From Pyronema omphalodes (Eukaryota > Ascomycota > Pezizomycetes > Pezizales > Pyronemataceae), in NCBI GenBank assembly GCA_024516155.1, contig JAJJXM010000015.1:744001-808000 (forward strand): 64,000 nucleotides of DNA. Reading direction: 5' to 3'. Made by a program: the position numbers and the translations under genes. Of the stretch, positions 34,835 to 49,300 are shown piece after piece. Each line of letters begins with the position of its first letter. The stretch's first letter is position 1. The notes below the pieces were generated by a model. It saw only the letters and a list, made by a program, of their open reading frames with translations. It was not told where the DNA came from and searched no databases.

Positions 34835-37800
34835 GTATATCTTCGGATTATAATTTTCAAATCTGAAACTTTTTGAATGTCGGCCGGATGGATAAGCGGT
34901 CGTGAAGGCCATACCGCGGTCTGTGCTGCACATGGCATAGTATTGTGGTCTATGCCGCCATGGCTGCCATACCGAGGTATGGCTTTACTTTAGCGGTGGC
35001 TCTCGCGGAGTATATTCTTGGTTCGTGGGGGACAAACCCCTAGGGAAAGTGGCGACACACCGTCTCTTTCTGGTATAGACGGCTACATATCTATGCGGAA
35101 GGCGGAGGCGGACAACTGTCAACGTGTGGCCGGCGGTCATAGCATATCCCTGCAAGTAGCCCACGGGAGCTGCCCCACATTTCGGCAGGAACTATGGGCT
35201 TGGAGAAACCGGGCGCTGATCACTGGAAACCCCCACACCTAGAGTAACACTCCGTGGGCTGTGCGGCGCGGCGGCGATGGTGGAATTTTATGTGGAATTT
35301 TGGTTTGGTTTTTTTTTTTTTGCTGCAAGGAGAAAAAAAATTATCGAGACGAACTTTTTGCGTGCAGGAACAGGATTTTGGGGGTTCGGTTACGATGGCC
35401 AAACGGAGGGAGTTCCAATGCACGCGATATACGTGGAGATTGAGAGGCTTGTACCATCGCGGACTACTGGATTTTAACGACCGATTTATCTGCGATTTGA
35501 TGCAATTACGGTCACTGTCAGGTCAAGGCAAGGTTCGTTAGGCGAAAGTTCTTAATTCTTAATTTTCGGAGCCTTGTAGGTCGTTGAGGTCCGTTACGGG
35601 TGTTTGATTCGGCCGTTCCCCGCAGACTCGCGCCGGTCCCTTCGCTTCGCCTCGGACATCGCTGGTCGTTGCTGGCACCGCTTGCAAACCGAAAAAAAAA
35701 TCCCACTTGTGCTTGTAGGGAGGAGTTCGTCAAACAGCAGAACGAGGCTCGCGGTGTCAGAAACAGCGAGTGTGATCCTCTGCATTTTACGGTCAATAAT
35801 CCATGACTGCCGTCGGGCGACGTCACTGAACCAAAGGAAACACAGGCAAAACTCACCGACAACAGATGAGATGACAGCTTCTAGGCGCGCAATGCCGCCG
35901 ATAATTCATCCCACACCGCATCTGAGTTGGCCAGACATGACGACAGGAGCAGAATCTCTAAAGGAAACCGTCATGATACATCCATAGCACAAAAACAGAC
36001 ACCATCATCGCACAGCCACGACCAACAGCTGTTTGAAGATGAGGTCTTTCCCCGCTTCATCATCATACTAGGAGGAATGGACCCCATGTTTATGACGAAC
36101 TATTTTTTTTTTTTTTCCTTTCTGTTTTTCTTTGTCCCCTCCCACTGACGATGATGTGCTGCTGTCAAAATCAATACCTACAAGTGTACATACCGCATCT
36201 ACATTGTAAGTGTCTTGCGGACGGGAGCAGGCATGCTCAGTCATGTAGACTGCCGGGACGGGTATCTCAAAGCGGCTATTGAAGTGAGAAAGTGGAATTG
36301 GAAAAGTCACCACCGCTGTCCTTGCTATACCATGTTACCCTAAGTGAGGGGCTTTACTTTGCTCGGCGGTGATGGGACGATTGCCAGACACATCTAGCGA
36401 AATTCTTCCAAGCGGGCGAACCCAAGCGGCTTCCATCCAAAGGAAGTTGCCTCCAGTAGAGTCGACGTGCAGCTAGTAGGGGGAACCAGGCCCAATCGAA
36501 CTGAATCGGTTTTAATGGTACGCTAAGCCCTTTTGATTTACAGAGCAGCTAACATTAACGACCACCATTCACGCATGAAGATGGTTCGTTCCTCGTCAAC
36601 TGACTTGAACTTTCTCAAAGCAACCCGGTCTAAATGTCCAGTCAAAACGTCAAAACGTCTGAACGTCTCGCTTTGAGGGGAATCATTGCCAATCGTGTGG
36701 TGTCTCAGTCTCTGACAGACGATGAATGGATAGTTCACCATCCGTGAGCAATATAATTCTGGATATCAATGAACCTCTCATTCTCAGCAACATTCCCATG
36801 CAAACTAGGAAAATTCACATCCCCACGCTAGCTCCGCACGCTCTCCGGAAAGCTATCTGCCCTCGCTTGTGCTCCCGTGTATAGACATAGATGCGGATTC
36901 TGATCGACTCCTGCAGTTGAACTTCCTTTGCCAGTTCCTACTGCTGAGCGTTCATGAACCGCAGCTGTAAGGGCCTCCAGCTACCCAACTGTTTGCTGGC
37001 TGTGAACTTGAGGCTTGCCCTGTGGGACCCGCTGTGATAGCTAGCCTGTCGACTCTCTGCATGGCTTTTGGTCACGGCTCAGCGCAGATAGGATGGGCTT
37101 GGAATCGCAGCAGTCTGCACTTGCATCTTGTGGCGACAGGAGAGACAGGTTGACTTGATAGAGCACGATAGACCCCGGTGGGTATATTGAAAATATCACC
37201 ATTGATTGATGGATTGGTATCGATGAGCGGTGTTGGCTATGGCCATGGTACTTTCGGTCTTTGGCAAGCTATGGTGATCATAGTTAGGCGGGCTTTTAGC
37301 AGAGACATGGCGACCTCACTAGAGGTCCATGGCTTACTGCTCGCTGCTAGATTGAACGACCGCCGCACTACACAGCTGCAACCCAAACTGCGGCCTTCCT
37401 CGCATGCAGCAACATCACCATCTTCCGTACACTTCCCGGGTCCATCTACCGTTCCACCCTAAAACCGCTTTCCCAATTAACCCACGCCATCAGTCCAAAT
37501 GGAAGCCTGCACCAAGAATGCGGGCTTCAACCTGACAGTCGAGGGCGTTTTACTTTGAGTAACCCAATTTCTGGATTGAAAGAATTGCACACAAGAAACT
37601 AACGCGAGTCTGGTATATCCCTCGATTACCATCCCACCTTTCCATACATATCAACAACACATCTCGTGGTGAGCCGACATTGGTTGGACCCGGACCATGC
37701 GAACGTCCAATGCTGTCGCCCCATTTGCACTGGCCACTGCCTAAGCTCTGTGGCTGCTACTTCTTACTACTGCTGCACCTCTGCACGCTGCACCTGGGAT

Positions 37801-38368
37801 TTTACTACCCTCGCATTGCGTTGGCTGGTGGCCATCAGGCGCGCGACGGCGGATGGCCATTCCATTTTGCTCTGGGTGTGGGATTCTTTTCCGATGAAGA
37901 ACAAGCTCGCAGATGCATGCTTTATGGCACTCAATGGGACTTACAGGGTTTTGGTGTCCGCTTCAGACCTTCGTCAGACTTCGTCAAGATCTTGATAGCT
38001 TGCCGGGGTGGGTGGGGGGGGGGGGCAGTTAGCTGCGGTGTGTGGTTTATATATCGATAGCGGCGGCATCAAGCGGTTGCACTTTTTTTACCTTTCTTTG
38101 GGCGCACATTTTTTTATCGAGGAAATTACATTCGCTACATACAATTTACAGATACACCTTATATTTTACGAACCTATCGGGACCCACTAAAAACCATTGG
38201 AGTTTTACGTTTACAGCGTCATAATCTGGAGGCCTCATTAGTAGCAACAGGATATTTCGAAACCTTCGCTCTGGAAGAGCTACAACTTGGACCCAGCGTT
38301 CCGAATCAAAAAACTCTGGACGTCCCATAACAACCACTACACACTCGGCATTCTATAAATCAAAAAAA
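34835..38368. other. Intergenic, no gene recognised
   Basis: About 3.5 kb. A perfect hairpin GCCATACC-GA-GGTATGGC lies at 34966-34983 among related GGCATA/TATGCC segments. Frames at 35254-36150 and 37178-38060 overlap on both strands and look accidental. The right end contains the promoter of the VWA gene, without a clear motif. Confidence 0.4.
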
Positions 38369-41154
38369 ATGTGTTCTAGATGGTGTTTGAGTTTGTGCTG
38401 TAAGCCAAAGGGACTTTTCCGCTGCTTTAGATCCAGCAAGCACAAGAAGACCCACAAAAACGAGCACATCGACAGCTCCGACAATGCCCGGATTGTATCC
38501 GAAAAGCGTCACCGGGATCGTAGCGAGAGAAGAGGCGGGCATGGACATGGACGGGAACGGGAGCGGTCAGGAGTACGAACTGAGCCCCGTGAGAGCAGGG
38601 AAGTTCGTGAGCGCAGTGAACATCGCCACGGTGCAGAAAGCGGCCATGTTCGCGGCAACAGCGGTGTTCGTGAGCAATACAGCACTCAGAAAAAGCGGCG
38701 CAGCCATTCCGCGGGTCGGGAAAAGCGCAAGAAGCCTTCACCAGTTCCAACTCCAACCAGCAGTTCCACAGCTACCGTAACAGGAGCACCAGCAACTTCC
38801 AGTGCCGCCTTGGTCCCCGGTGTTGTGATTCCAGCACCCCCGGCACCGACTGATTTCGTTCCGCCCGCACCCCCGGCACCACCAGTAATCCGCAATATTC
38901 CAACTCCCCCGCCTTCTCGTCCTGAAACCAGTGTTGCTAGTCCTCAAACTCCAACCAGGACTCGTCCAGCACCAATTATGGCAGCCCCTCCGGCACCTAT
39001 CAAAGTATCAAGACCCCCACAAAATGCACCATCAACGCCCACCCGCCCAGCACCTCTTATTGAAGGCAAGGTTATGGATGGTCAGATTCTACGAAAGCAC
39101 AGTCCGCCTCCCCAGACCCCTGTGATAACTCATCAAAATGTTGTACCTACTCGACACAACATCATCACTCCACCGGAATTGGCTCAGTATCTTGTACCTG
39201 CATCCACTATTGGACCATTGGAAGACAGTACACCAATAGCTCAGCAACCCGTAACACCCGAGGATACCGCTACTACCGAACTCTCCTACTTCCCTCCCGT
39301 TTCCCCCGGCAGGTATGTCGAGACTGAGATTTTTGCTTCTCCTTCTGGTCGGAGGGAGAGAAGCGTTTCTAGGGTTCGCAGTGAAAGGTCAAGGCGACGG
39401 AGTAGCTCAAGACCGAGGAGTAGTTACGGTCCTCCACGGGATTTCAGGGACTCGCAATTCTCGCTTTACAGTGATGCGAGCAGACGGGGGGATGATAGCG
39501 ACGGAAGTGCACCCAGTGTTCCCCCGTTGCCGAGTCCAGGTGACAGATCGATGTTTATGGGAGGACATGGTAGAAGAAGAAATAGTAGACAGGAAAACAG
39601 GATTGTGATTGGAACTCCACCAAAAAGCGCCGGAAGGGATGAGACAGATAGTTCAGAAGATTGGATTAGCAATGTTGAGAGTCTAGCAAAGGAGGCTTTG
39701 AAGGAAGAGATGAAGCCGAAACGGTACTGCCCTGTGAGGGAGAATCGGGCAAGACAGGAGAGAGAGGAAGAAGTGCGCAGGCAAATGATGGAGGCTGAAA
39801 TGGAGAGGGAAAAGCTTGCCCAACAGCTTACTCCCAGCCGTAGAGCTAGTGAAAAGAAGAAGAACCAAGAAGGAGGTTGTGGGCGTGGAAAAAAGGCAGG
39901 AGCAGGAAAGCCAATTCCTCAAGCGGTAAATATCACCATAACCCGTACTACGACGATCAACAGACGTCCGAAGAACTCAAGTAACGAGTCTGTCTCCTCC
40001 GGGAATTTACAGACTGCCCTTTTGCACCAACAACCACCTGGTCAGTTGTTGATTTCCAACCACGAATATCACCCTAGTACTCCTCCGGAGTCTCCTTTGT
40101 TCCCTCCGGCGGATGGTGAGGAAGGCGGTGAATTAGTTCCCTATGTTCCGAGACAATACCCGAAGCTGTCCTTCGCCTATGACGAAAATGTTTGTTCCCG
40201 TTCCCAGCGCCGCCTTTAGGGAGTCGGCCAGCTGACATTCCGCAGGGCCCGCTCCCCCGCACCTACAAAGAGCTTCGTGAGCATCTTTCAACCCACATTG
40301 TCTCTAGTGGGCTCGACTCCGTTATTCCTGCCGATTCCCCAGACCCAATTGCAATTGCCCGTCAAGCTGAAGCCGAGGCCGACCGCATTTGCCGTTCCCT
40401 TGGAATCAGTGAATACGCCACCCCTGACCTCACAAAGGTCGCTTTGTACGACGTTATTGTTTTCTGTGACGACTCCGGAAGCATGTTGAACGACCACCGC
40501 TTCGATGAGCAGCGCGGGATTGTCCAGAGAATTTCTAGGATTGCACAGACATACAACAAGAGCGGAATTTCATTGCGTTTTATCAACTTCTTGGAGGACA
40601 ATAGCTATAATAACCTGAAGCACACGGACATCAACGGCGCAGTTTCCAGTGTTTTCCCCGCTGGAACTACCAGAATTGGCACCAAACTTTTGGAGAAGGT
40701 TGTTCTACCTTTTGTTGTCGAACCAGCTAGGAAGGGAACTCTTCGTCGACCCGTTTTAATCTCCATCATCACTGATGGCGAGGTATGTTCTAATTGCATA
40801 ATTCTTCATATTTAGTCACTCGCTAACGTCTCCTTGCAGCCGACTGAAGAAAACATTGATACTCTCAAATGGGCAATCCTAGCTTGCAAGCACGAATTGA
40901 GCAAAAATGCCTCCCCAAGAACTGGTCAGGCTTACGGAAAATCCGCGGTTACCTTCCAGATCAGCAGAATTGGAAACTCACCGGAATCAAAGCGGTACTT
41001 GGACAGACTTGCAAACGACCCTGACATTGGGGACTTGATCATGTGTGTGGACGAGACTTTGGATGCGGCTGTTAGAACAGCGGGTCCAGACTCTGGAAAG
41101 TTGATGACTTGGTTGACGAAGTTGTTGGCGGGAGCAGTGGCGGCGCCGATGTAA
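38369..41154 (+). CDS. Von Willebrand A-domain protein with Cys-rich start and long disordered RS/proline-rich N-terminus
   Basis: Three exons (38369-40115, 40208-40782, 40840-41154) give about 878 residues. The start has clustered Cys (MCSRWCLSLCCKPKGLFRCF), so it may be palmitoylated. Next come a His/Arg/Glu-rich stretch, a Pro-rich region to about residue 330, an RS-rich patch (about 330-355) and a charged coiled-coil-like segment (about 450-490). The C-terminal VWA domain begins near residue 655. Its MIDAS is complete: DxSxS at Asp670-Ser672-Ser674, Thr in TTRIGTK and Asp772 in ITDGE. Metal-dependent ligand binding is therefore plausible; the partner is unknown. The first intron is forced by a frame change: the upstream frame stops at 40219 and the VWA frame has no ATG. 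A GTGAGG donor at 40116 and CCCAG acceptor at 40207 restore frame; a donor at 40128 would also work. Confidence 0.85.
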
Positions 41155-42780
41155 GGGATTGGAGATGAGAGGAGAAGACGGGAGAACGAGGAATTCAGGA
41201 GACGAAGGAATGAGGGATATGAGGAGAGGAACGGATAGAGAGGAGGACAAACAATGCATAATAACGAACGAAACGGTTGGGGAAGTGCATATATTGGGCG
41301 GCGATTTTGATTTTCAGCAGGAAGAAGGAGAGCATCACATCGGGAGGATAGCATTTTTACACACGACTACACGATCATTACAACGAACTTTTCCTTTGTT
41401 TTTTTACCCCGTTACGACGGATGACATGTTTAGACACAACGGCGCGATGCCCGCAAGTATATACATACACACGAAACTCTTTTTTATGTCCGTGCTACAT
41501 ATTATTGGTGGATAGGATAGGATTATTGGATAGGATAGCATAATTAGCTAGGTACACTTGAAGTACAATAGTAATGATAGTACTAGATCATGAGCGTTTT
41601 CTTCTTCGTGATTCGAACTTTTCTCAGGGGTCGATCGTGATCATGTGAACATCAAGAACCAAGATCTTCCGCATCTTGGGCTATTGACGTTCCAACAAAG
41701 CTGCAACCTCCTGCATCTTCGCGAGAGAGATCCGTGGGAGGAAGTACTTTAGGTAATTCTTTAGTTACCGCAGGTCCAGAGAATCTAAAGAACTTGACAG
41801 TCGAGCCGAGTTGCGTGCAGGCACGAACTGGGACCGTGCCTTGCATGCATGAAGCCATCGCGAACCTAGGAAACCTAAGGAACCTAAGGAAATCCAATGA
41901 ACCAGCTGAACCATAACATAAAAAACGTACATAACACCTAAACAAGCCATCGTACCATGAACCCTTGATCACGCCTTCGCTGCTTATTTTGCCGTTCTAG
42001 GGTGTCTAGGAAAATTTTACCAAAGTATGGAACGGAACCTTCTCCGTGACCCCCACAAATGCAACGGGGAGAATAACGGCTTCTACCGAGAGGCGATGGA
42101 ACCGAGAAGTTGAAGTACAACATAATCGGAGGTTCAAGGTAGTCGTTCATCGCTTCTCACCCGGGAAGATTTCTGATAAATATCTTTAAAATCACAACAA
42201 ACTTTAACTAACGAAGCAATTGGTCGTGTGTTGAAAGTTATGAAATGGATTATGTAGAAGAAAAAAAAATAAAGGTATCCGAGAAGAAACTATAGCCGGG
42301 ATATACATATCATCATTCTTGACAGCGGACGCGATCGATGGGAAAGCGCTGATGTGTAACTTCATCACTAGCGAATAGTTCATAGGTTGGTACCGGTATT
42401 TAGGCTAGTAACCGAGATTCCGGAACGATATGGTGCTATGGTATACCGGTGTGTAGGTAGAATACATAGAACAGAACTCCACCATAGCAGCGATTGGATG
42501 TGTGTATGTATGTACACAATGTTGACATTATATTTGACATCGGAATTCTCGCCGAAAGCTCGAAGCGCAAAGACTGTCTGTTCGAAGCATCGAAGGACTC
42601 CGTGGGTACCGATGCATAGCCGAATCATAATAGAAAACCGAGTTAAAGTATGTATAGTTTATGTTATGATATGATATGTTATGTTATGTTATGTAAGTTG
42701 ATCAGAGATGATCAGATCCGTCAGACCATACAAAGAATGATTTCCATTGTGTAACAACAAAATAAATAGTAGTAAAAAAA

Positions 42781-43125
42781 AGTTGACATGTCAATTCGTA
42801 TTGGCATGATTACATATGTACCTACCGACCTGTCATCCGAACAAAGTGAATACTTCCGAGAATGTTCTGGTTGATGGGTACCAACCGGTTGGCTAGGATG
42901 ATCACGGCCTTGAATGTTCCTTCATGATCGGCAGTTATTCTTTTTACGATGTCAAAAAAAAAATTGGAGGCTTTGTACAGGTGTCATGATATTATGTTCT
43001 CTGGAGTGCGTAGGGAGAAATTTTTTCAGTGGGTTTGTGGTGGAGAAGTGTAAATAAATCTGTAAGGGGTTTAAAGTTCACCTATATGGAGTATTCTTGG
43101 CTTGGAAGTTGGAAACTTCTTTATG

Positions 43126-43164
<39 letters not shown>

Positions 43165-43385
43165 GGATATCATCGGGTCATTCGGGGCTTCGGGAACTTA
43201 ACCGAAGGTCTCTAATTAAGATGCTAAAGAAAAGAAAAGTGTAACGAGAATTTGGTGGCAGATGGATGGTAAAGTTGACATGTCAATTGGCTAAAGTTAG
43301 ATACGCGTACGATCCCAACGAAGAGATGCGTTCCGAGAATCGGTAATTGGGTCGTTAACCGGTCGGCTCGGATGATTAGTTTACT
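42781..43385. repeat. Diverged direct duplication with a TTGACATGTCAA palindrome in each copy
   Basis: Copies at 42781-42915 and 43273-43385 each start AGTTGACATGTCAATT, which contains a 12-bp perfect palindrome. About 60-75 bp later both have TTCCGAGAAT, then AACCGGTTGGCTAGGATGAT in one and AACCGGTCGGCTCGGATGAT in the other. Between the copies lies an A38 run. The intervening parts have diverged. Confidence 0.6.
43126..43163. repeat. A38 homopolymer
   Basis: Thirty-eight consecutive adenines. A retroposon tail was considered, but no upstream retroelement signature or flanking duplication was seen. Confidence 0.9.
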
Positions 43386-46300
43386 ATTTTTTTCCCACCC
43401 TACTGCGGATCTTAGGCTCGGATAACAAAAAGATCGGCATCCTGCAATGCTATGTATCTACAGTTATGAATATGGTATACCCGTCACATTCGAAAACCTG
43501 GAGGTCTGTTCAAATTTCATGGCATCTTTGTCAACACAGATGGCGTCTTCTGGTAAGGAAGGATCAATAACAAGACAAGCTTCCAGAATCTTGATGAACA
43601 ACCGAAGAAGGATTAAAAAAACGGACCAATATAGTGAACAGATAAAGAGACCGAGGCCTTGATAAATTAAACTTAACTCCGGATGCCTAAGAGATGAGTT
43701 AATCTCGCCCGACACGTGCGAATGCGTATTGTGCCTTACCGATGTCTTCCGAAAACTCAAAATCGGACTCGGGAGAACCAGTGATATGACCACGAGCCGA
43801 TATCAGCTCGGGTGATAAGACCCACGGAACTGGTACTCTGGTCTTAAGTTGCATTGATTTACATGTATTTCTGCAGTCTCAATCTTATAGCTCGATCCTC
43901 TTCTTGGGAGAATTCTGTTTGTTGACAGATGGACCATGAGTCTATGAGACCTACAAGTCATTGAGTCCTTGAGACCTACAAGTCATTGAGTCCGAAAGTC
44001 TACTGGTCTATGAGCCTTTAAGCTCTCAAGCTTTGACTTGAAAGACTCAATGTTCCTAAACTCTGAAGAGGGCAATTTTGCCTAGAACCCTGAATCATGG
44101 AGCATAATATAAGTTGGATAACATCAATTGAAATACCATGCATTGCGATTCCTTACTGACCGGTAGGCCATCAAATACATATGAATCATCTGTTCAATTC
44201 TTCAATTTATAATAATATATTTCGTGATACTTATCAGTATTGTGCCCCGTAGTAGTTCAGATACCAGCCCTTCACTCCATCTTAACTCACAAATTCTCAC
44301 GCAACACCTTCATCATTCCGATTGGCCACCTAACCGACAGCTGCTAACGATAAGAATTCAACTTTTCATCCAAGAACCTTCGACGTGTCTCATCTCAAAT
44401 AAAACAAAGTTTAATGGGGGCTTAGCAGAGATTTACCTCCTGCATACCAAAAATCCTCACAAAGTTCAATAAAGAACACTTGTCGAGAATTCCTCTGTAT
44501 GTAGATCGATTACTAAAACGTTTTGCTTTTTTCCCTAGCGTAAGGGTCCTTTGCTTCATGTCCCTTTCGACCTCATCCAAGAAAAAAAAAAAAAAAAAAA
44601 AAAAAACAGAATTATCCCAGGGTACGGGTCAGAAATCCACTTCACCCAAGTCCTAAACTCATCGCACTTGAAACTTCACCGGTTCTTCTTCCGGAACATA
44701 TGGAAAATTCTTGGTGCATACATACCCACATAACAGCATTTCAAAAACCGTTACGGAGCTTATACATATACACCATACGATTTGCAATGCCGTTTCCTGG
44801 TATGTATGTATGTGTATATGTATGTACCTCATACCTACATACACATATACATCGGCGTTCTAAAACAGTCTACAGACAAACCCTAGCTCAGGGGCTGGGT
44901 CCCTTGCATATGTATATGTAAGAAGACCCTGGAGCCTGAAGCTGGAATGAAGAAAAATATCCTGTTATGGGAATAAGAAATATGCAGAATATGTTGCGGA
45001 TTGTCTTTCTGGGACTGGTTAGTTACTGGTTACTGGAGGAGGTGGGTGTCTGACTTTTGAGGTACGAGGAGGATGTTTTCGGAGTGGGGGTAATTTGGGA
45101 ATTTGGTAACTTGGTACCTGAGTGGCTAAAAATGAGGATTTCGATTTTCGAATTCTCAGATTGCCATGGAGTTATAAAAAACAATAGTACATGGGTAAAA
45201 AATCAAATTCTCCGTTGATGTTGATGATGATATATGAACAGAACCACACAATCACACTCTTACTTTTCCTCGTTCTTATTTTCATTTTATCTCATCCACA
45301 GTGTACATAGAGCACCCGCAGCCGCAATACTTCCAAAATTTCAGCTGAACCCCCCTCCCCTGCTCCCTTCCGATTCGTGACCTGACTTAAGGCTGACCGC
45401 AGATCTCGAAAAGCCACACAATAAAATTCATCATGCAAAACATCTATCGTCAAATCTTTACTTCCGAAAATTCTCGAATTCGAGGGATTTTTCTTATTGC
45501 ACGCCTTGGATTTTGGGCTTTCGGTTAAAATTTCTTGTAACTTGTCGGCAGATTGGTGGAACCTTAGAGGCAAAGGTGAAGAAAAAGGCAAAGGCAGGGG
45601 CAATGGCAAAGAAGAAGGCAGAGGCAAAAAAAAAGAAACAAAAAGGCTTGTATCTACATTTCCATTTGCCCGGATTTTTTACGTCTGAAGTTGGTATCGT
45701 GTCTTCTAGAATATGCTCATTTCTTCACTGTGGGTCTGTGGCATCCTACTTTAAGCCTTGAGAATATGTATGTATGTATGGTGCACTATATGTATATATG
45801 TATGTAGGAAAGTATGTATATGTAAGCCACAAAAAAGCCACTTGGGAGAAGACGTGATTTTGGTGCAGATAAGATAAGATCAACAATGTATGCGATTGGC
45901 TTAGTGTGGCTACATAGTTATGGGATGAACCTTGGCGGTTAGTTAAGCTTTGGTGCGTGGAACCTTTCTTTTGCCCGGCGTTTGAATGCTGTTGTAACTT
46001 GTAATGTGGATTGGACTTTTGTGTGGGGGCGTGGGGGTTGATCAGATGGTTTTCTTTTTTTTTAATGCTGTAAGATCTGAGGAATGGAATATGCATCAGA
46101 GGGGGTAGTGGTAACTGGATACCATGGGCCATGATGTGATAGCTGCTATGTGGTATCAAATTATGAAACTGAACCTTATTTAACTTGGGGTTGTCGATTG
46201 CCAATTGGCGTTAAGGGCTTTCGTCGGTGGAGGATCTTATCTTAATAACGTGACTGAAACATGTGATAGACTGATAGAAATTGTTTTGAGCACGAATGAT

Positions 46301-49300
46301 GGGATTTATAGATAACCATGTGGATTTAAATTTATACTGTCTCTGTATGTGGCTTGAAAGTCGTTGGTTAGTCCTTATCGATATCTTTAAGGCTGTGTAT
46401 ATTAAGTGAGAGTTACTCGAGTCTTACATATGATTGTGAAATGGAAGCGGAGTTACTTGCTCGTTATCGATTGGCATATCTGGAGTATTAGGTAAACTAA
46501 TTGATATAGTTGGCGAAATATGCTTTGTGAGAAACTTGGGGATATTTCTTTTGTTAGAGATTAAGATGGGCAGTTGCATAAACAAAATGATAACAGAAGA
46601 TTGTCTGTCGTTTGGAAAGTTCTTATCATTAACATTGAGTGTATGTCCTCGAGCACAAGGGTAAGTCCTTAATCAAACTCTCTAGTGTATCACTGCGACA
46701 GACTTTAATCCCCCATACATACGGCTGACAGTGCCAAGACATCTACCTCAATCAATGATGAATTTAACTACTATATATCTTCGAGTAATCACAAATAAAA
46801 CTGGTTATCAAAAGTCTCTTAGATATTCGCTCTTTTTCAAGAAAGCTCAGGGGTTATGGTTATTCTATTGCTATTTTATATCCGCACTATTTGGGCGTGT
46901 TACATGCACTTAAAGCACCTTGCTAGTACACTGTAGTGATAGTCGACAAAACCAAAGATGATAGAAAATTCATTTATTAGCCCTATAATCACCAATCAAC
47001 CCTCAGTTATTCATTTTTACAATAAACAAAAACATGTAATCTGCCGCTAGAGTCGATTCCACACGATACATATTTTGCTTTTGACAGCGTGATCTCGGAT
47101 TGGTATATACTCGGGTACACTGAAACCAGACACGAAAACTTAGAGAAGCGTGATACTAAATCCTACTTACATATTTTTTTCGGCATTGAAAAATTGATAT
47201 GTCTTCAGGACACTGAACCCAAATCAAAAGCACCATGACAATACATCTCACCTCCCGATCCAATACCCCCCTCATATACTCCGTAACCCGATATCCCCAA
47301 ACCATCCTTCCCCTCCTTTCCATCCTTCTCCTCCTTCCCCTCCCTCCCATCCTTCCCCTTACCACACCCAGGCCCCAAAACGGATACTCCCAGCAACAAA
47401 CAAAACATCCATCTACAGTTCGCACCATTCACAGACATCATTTATCATACCGATCCACATACAGCTATCAATCCTGAGTACTCACCCCTTACCCTCCGTC
47501 ACTGGCTGCGATTTGTAATTAAAGTTAAAAGTAGACCTAATCAAAACCAAAGACTAGATAGCGAAACGAAGAATGTTCTGAACCCCTGTGAACATCAGAC
47601 GTCACTAGTTTTGATGGCCGCTGATCGTTGCTGGAAATACTGGTATGCTGGTTCTATGGATAGCTTGTGGGACATGGCAACATTGAATATATATACCGTG
47701 GCTTTTGTTCCCTACCACATATCAACCGGGTTTTAGCCAAACAAAAAAGTTGGAGAGGAACGGTGAAAATGTTGATTCTGCGTGATGCCTGATGACGAGA
47801 GAATCGGCTTGGCATACACACACGGAACCAGCAAAAAACTACAGTATCCGGGATTCCCGTCTGGTCACCCACGACAGTACTAGCCGGACGATATCATGCT
47901 TAAATAGCGCAGAGCGGACGGGATGCGTTGTATTCATGATTCTATGACCGTAGCTGAAGATACGGCTTCTCAATGTAATATATACAGCAAAAATAAAGGT
48001 AAATCTGAGCTCAGAATTTAAAGCTCCACTGATTTCCCCATCGTTGCAAGGAGCTGCTGCTAGAGAAGCTTGGGCTGATCCTGAGTGTATGTCACCACAA
48101 CTGAGGTTCTTGATGGTTATTTCAAAGCTGCGTAGCTACATAATAAAGCACTTCAAGCACTTCAAGCAATTCAAGCGCACCAAGCAACCAACCTCAACCT
48201 CATGCTCGTACCCACCATTTCAAGTCAAGCGAAACAACGGAAACAACCAAGCCAACCAAGACACCCGTTACCATCCATCATAGTATCCGTCTCGCGTCTA
48301 TCCGGTGGATTTTAAGACTGGACGCGGCACGGAAACGGTAAATCTCGATTGCGTAGGTACCCGTTTATGAAAACGGTTGGAGCTAAAGTGTTTTTCCTTC
48401 TTTTTTCCGGCGAAAAAAACAACTAAGGTTGTTGACACATGTTATTCGGAAGTTATACATGAGATAATCCGAGTCTCGTATTAAGGCATTTTTTGTGGGA
48501 GGGGGAGAGGAGAATTTTGGGTTTTGTGATTTATTTTATTGGTGATGTGTTTGGATAGGCTCAGCAAGATGAGATGAGATGGATGAGATAGATGAGTGCG
48601 ATAAGGCAGCTGAAACATCCCTACATCCCTACAGCACCATAGCAGCATAGCTAACTACACTCGGCTGAAACTCTGTCTTGTCTTGTCTTGTAAATCCACC
48701 GTAGCGCTGTGCGCTGTGCTTCCAGAGCTTGGTAAGCTTTGAAACAAGGTGTTGTTATTAGCTTGCTTGCCCTACGATTGGACACGCAGGAAGAATTGTT
48801 ATGGGAACACTGATGGAAAGGTTATTGGAACTTGAAACAAGCCAGTGATTATGATTTTTCGTTTTCTGGACGCATGGGGTTATTACCTGATGATTGACAA
48901 AAGTTGAAGCTTGAGCTTGAGATTAAGTTGGTTTTGCTTAGAGAGAAACACACCCGTGAGCTTTTGTATTACGACGGGAGTGTCAAGAGGATTTGTCTTG
49001 TGTATCTTAGAACTATTTTTATTTGCGTCATGAGGTTCCACTGTGACTGTGTATGTGGCACGTTGTGAACTGTAAAATTGTCCGATTCCCTTAGACTCCC
49101 GATAGTTCCCTGATATTCGGGGTCCGAGGGCGATGTTGTAATAGCAAAATGTCAGAGATTTCATTAAAAAATGCGACCGGTGAGGATGGGGAAGCCACTG
49201 CTTGTTGATCGAGCTTCGGGTATGATTTGTATACATTTTTCTCGAAGATTTCAGGTGCTCAGAATAGTGATAACATGTTATGTAGGCGCAGTTTGTGATA

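Noticed and set aside
43126..43163. A38 run as a possible retroposon tail
   Set aside because: No upstream A/B box, reverse transcriptase remnant or target-site duplication was found.
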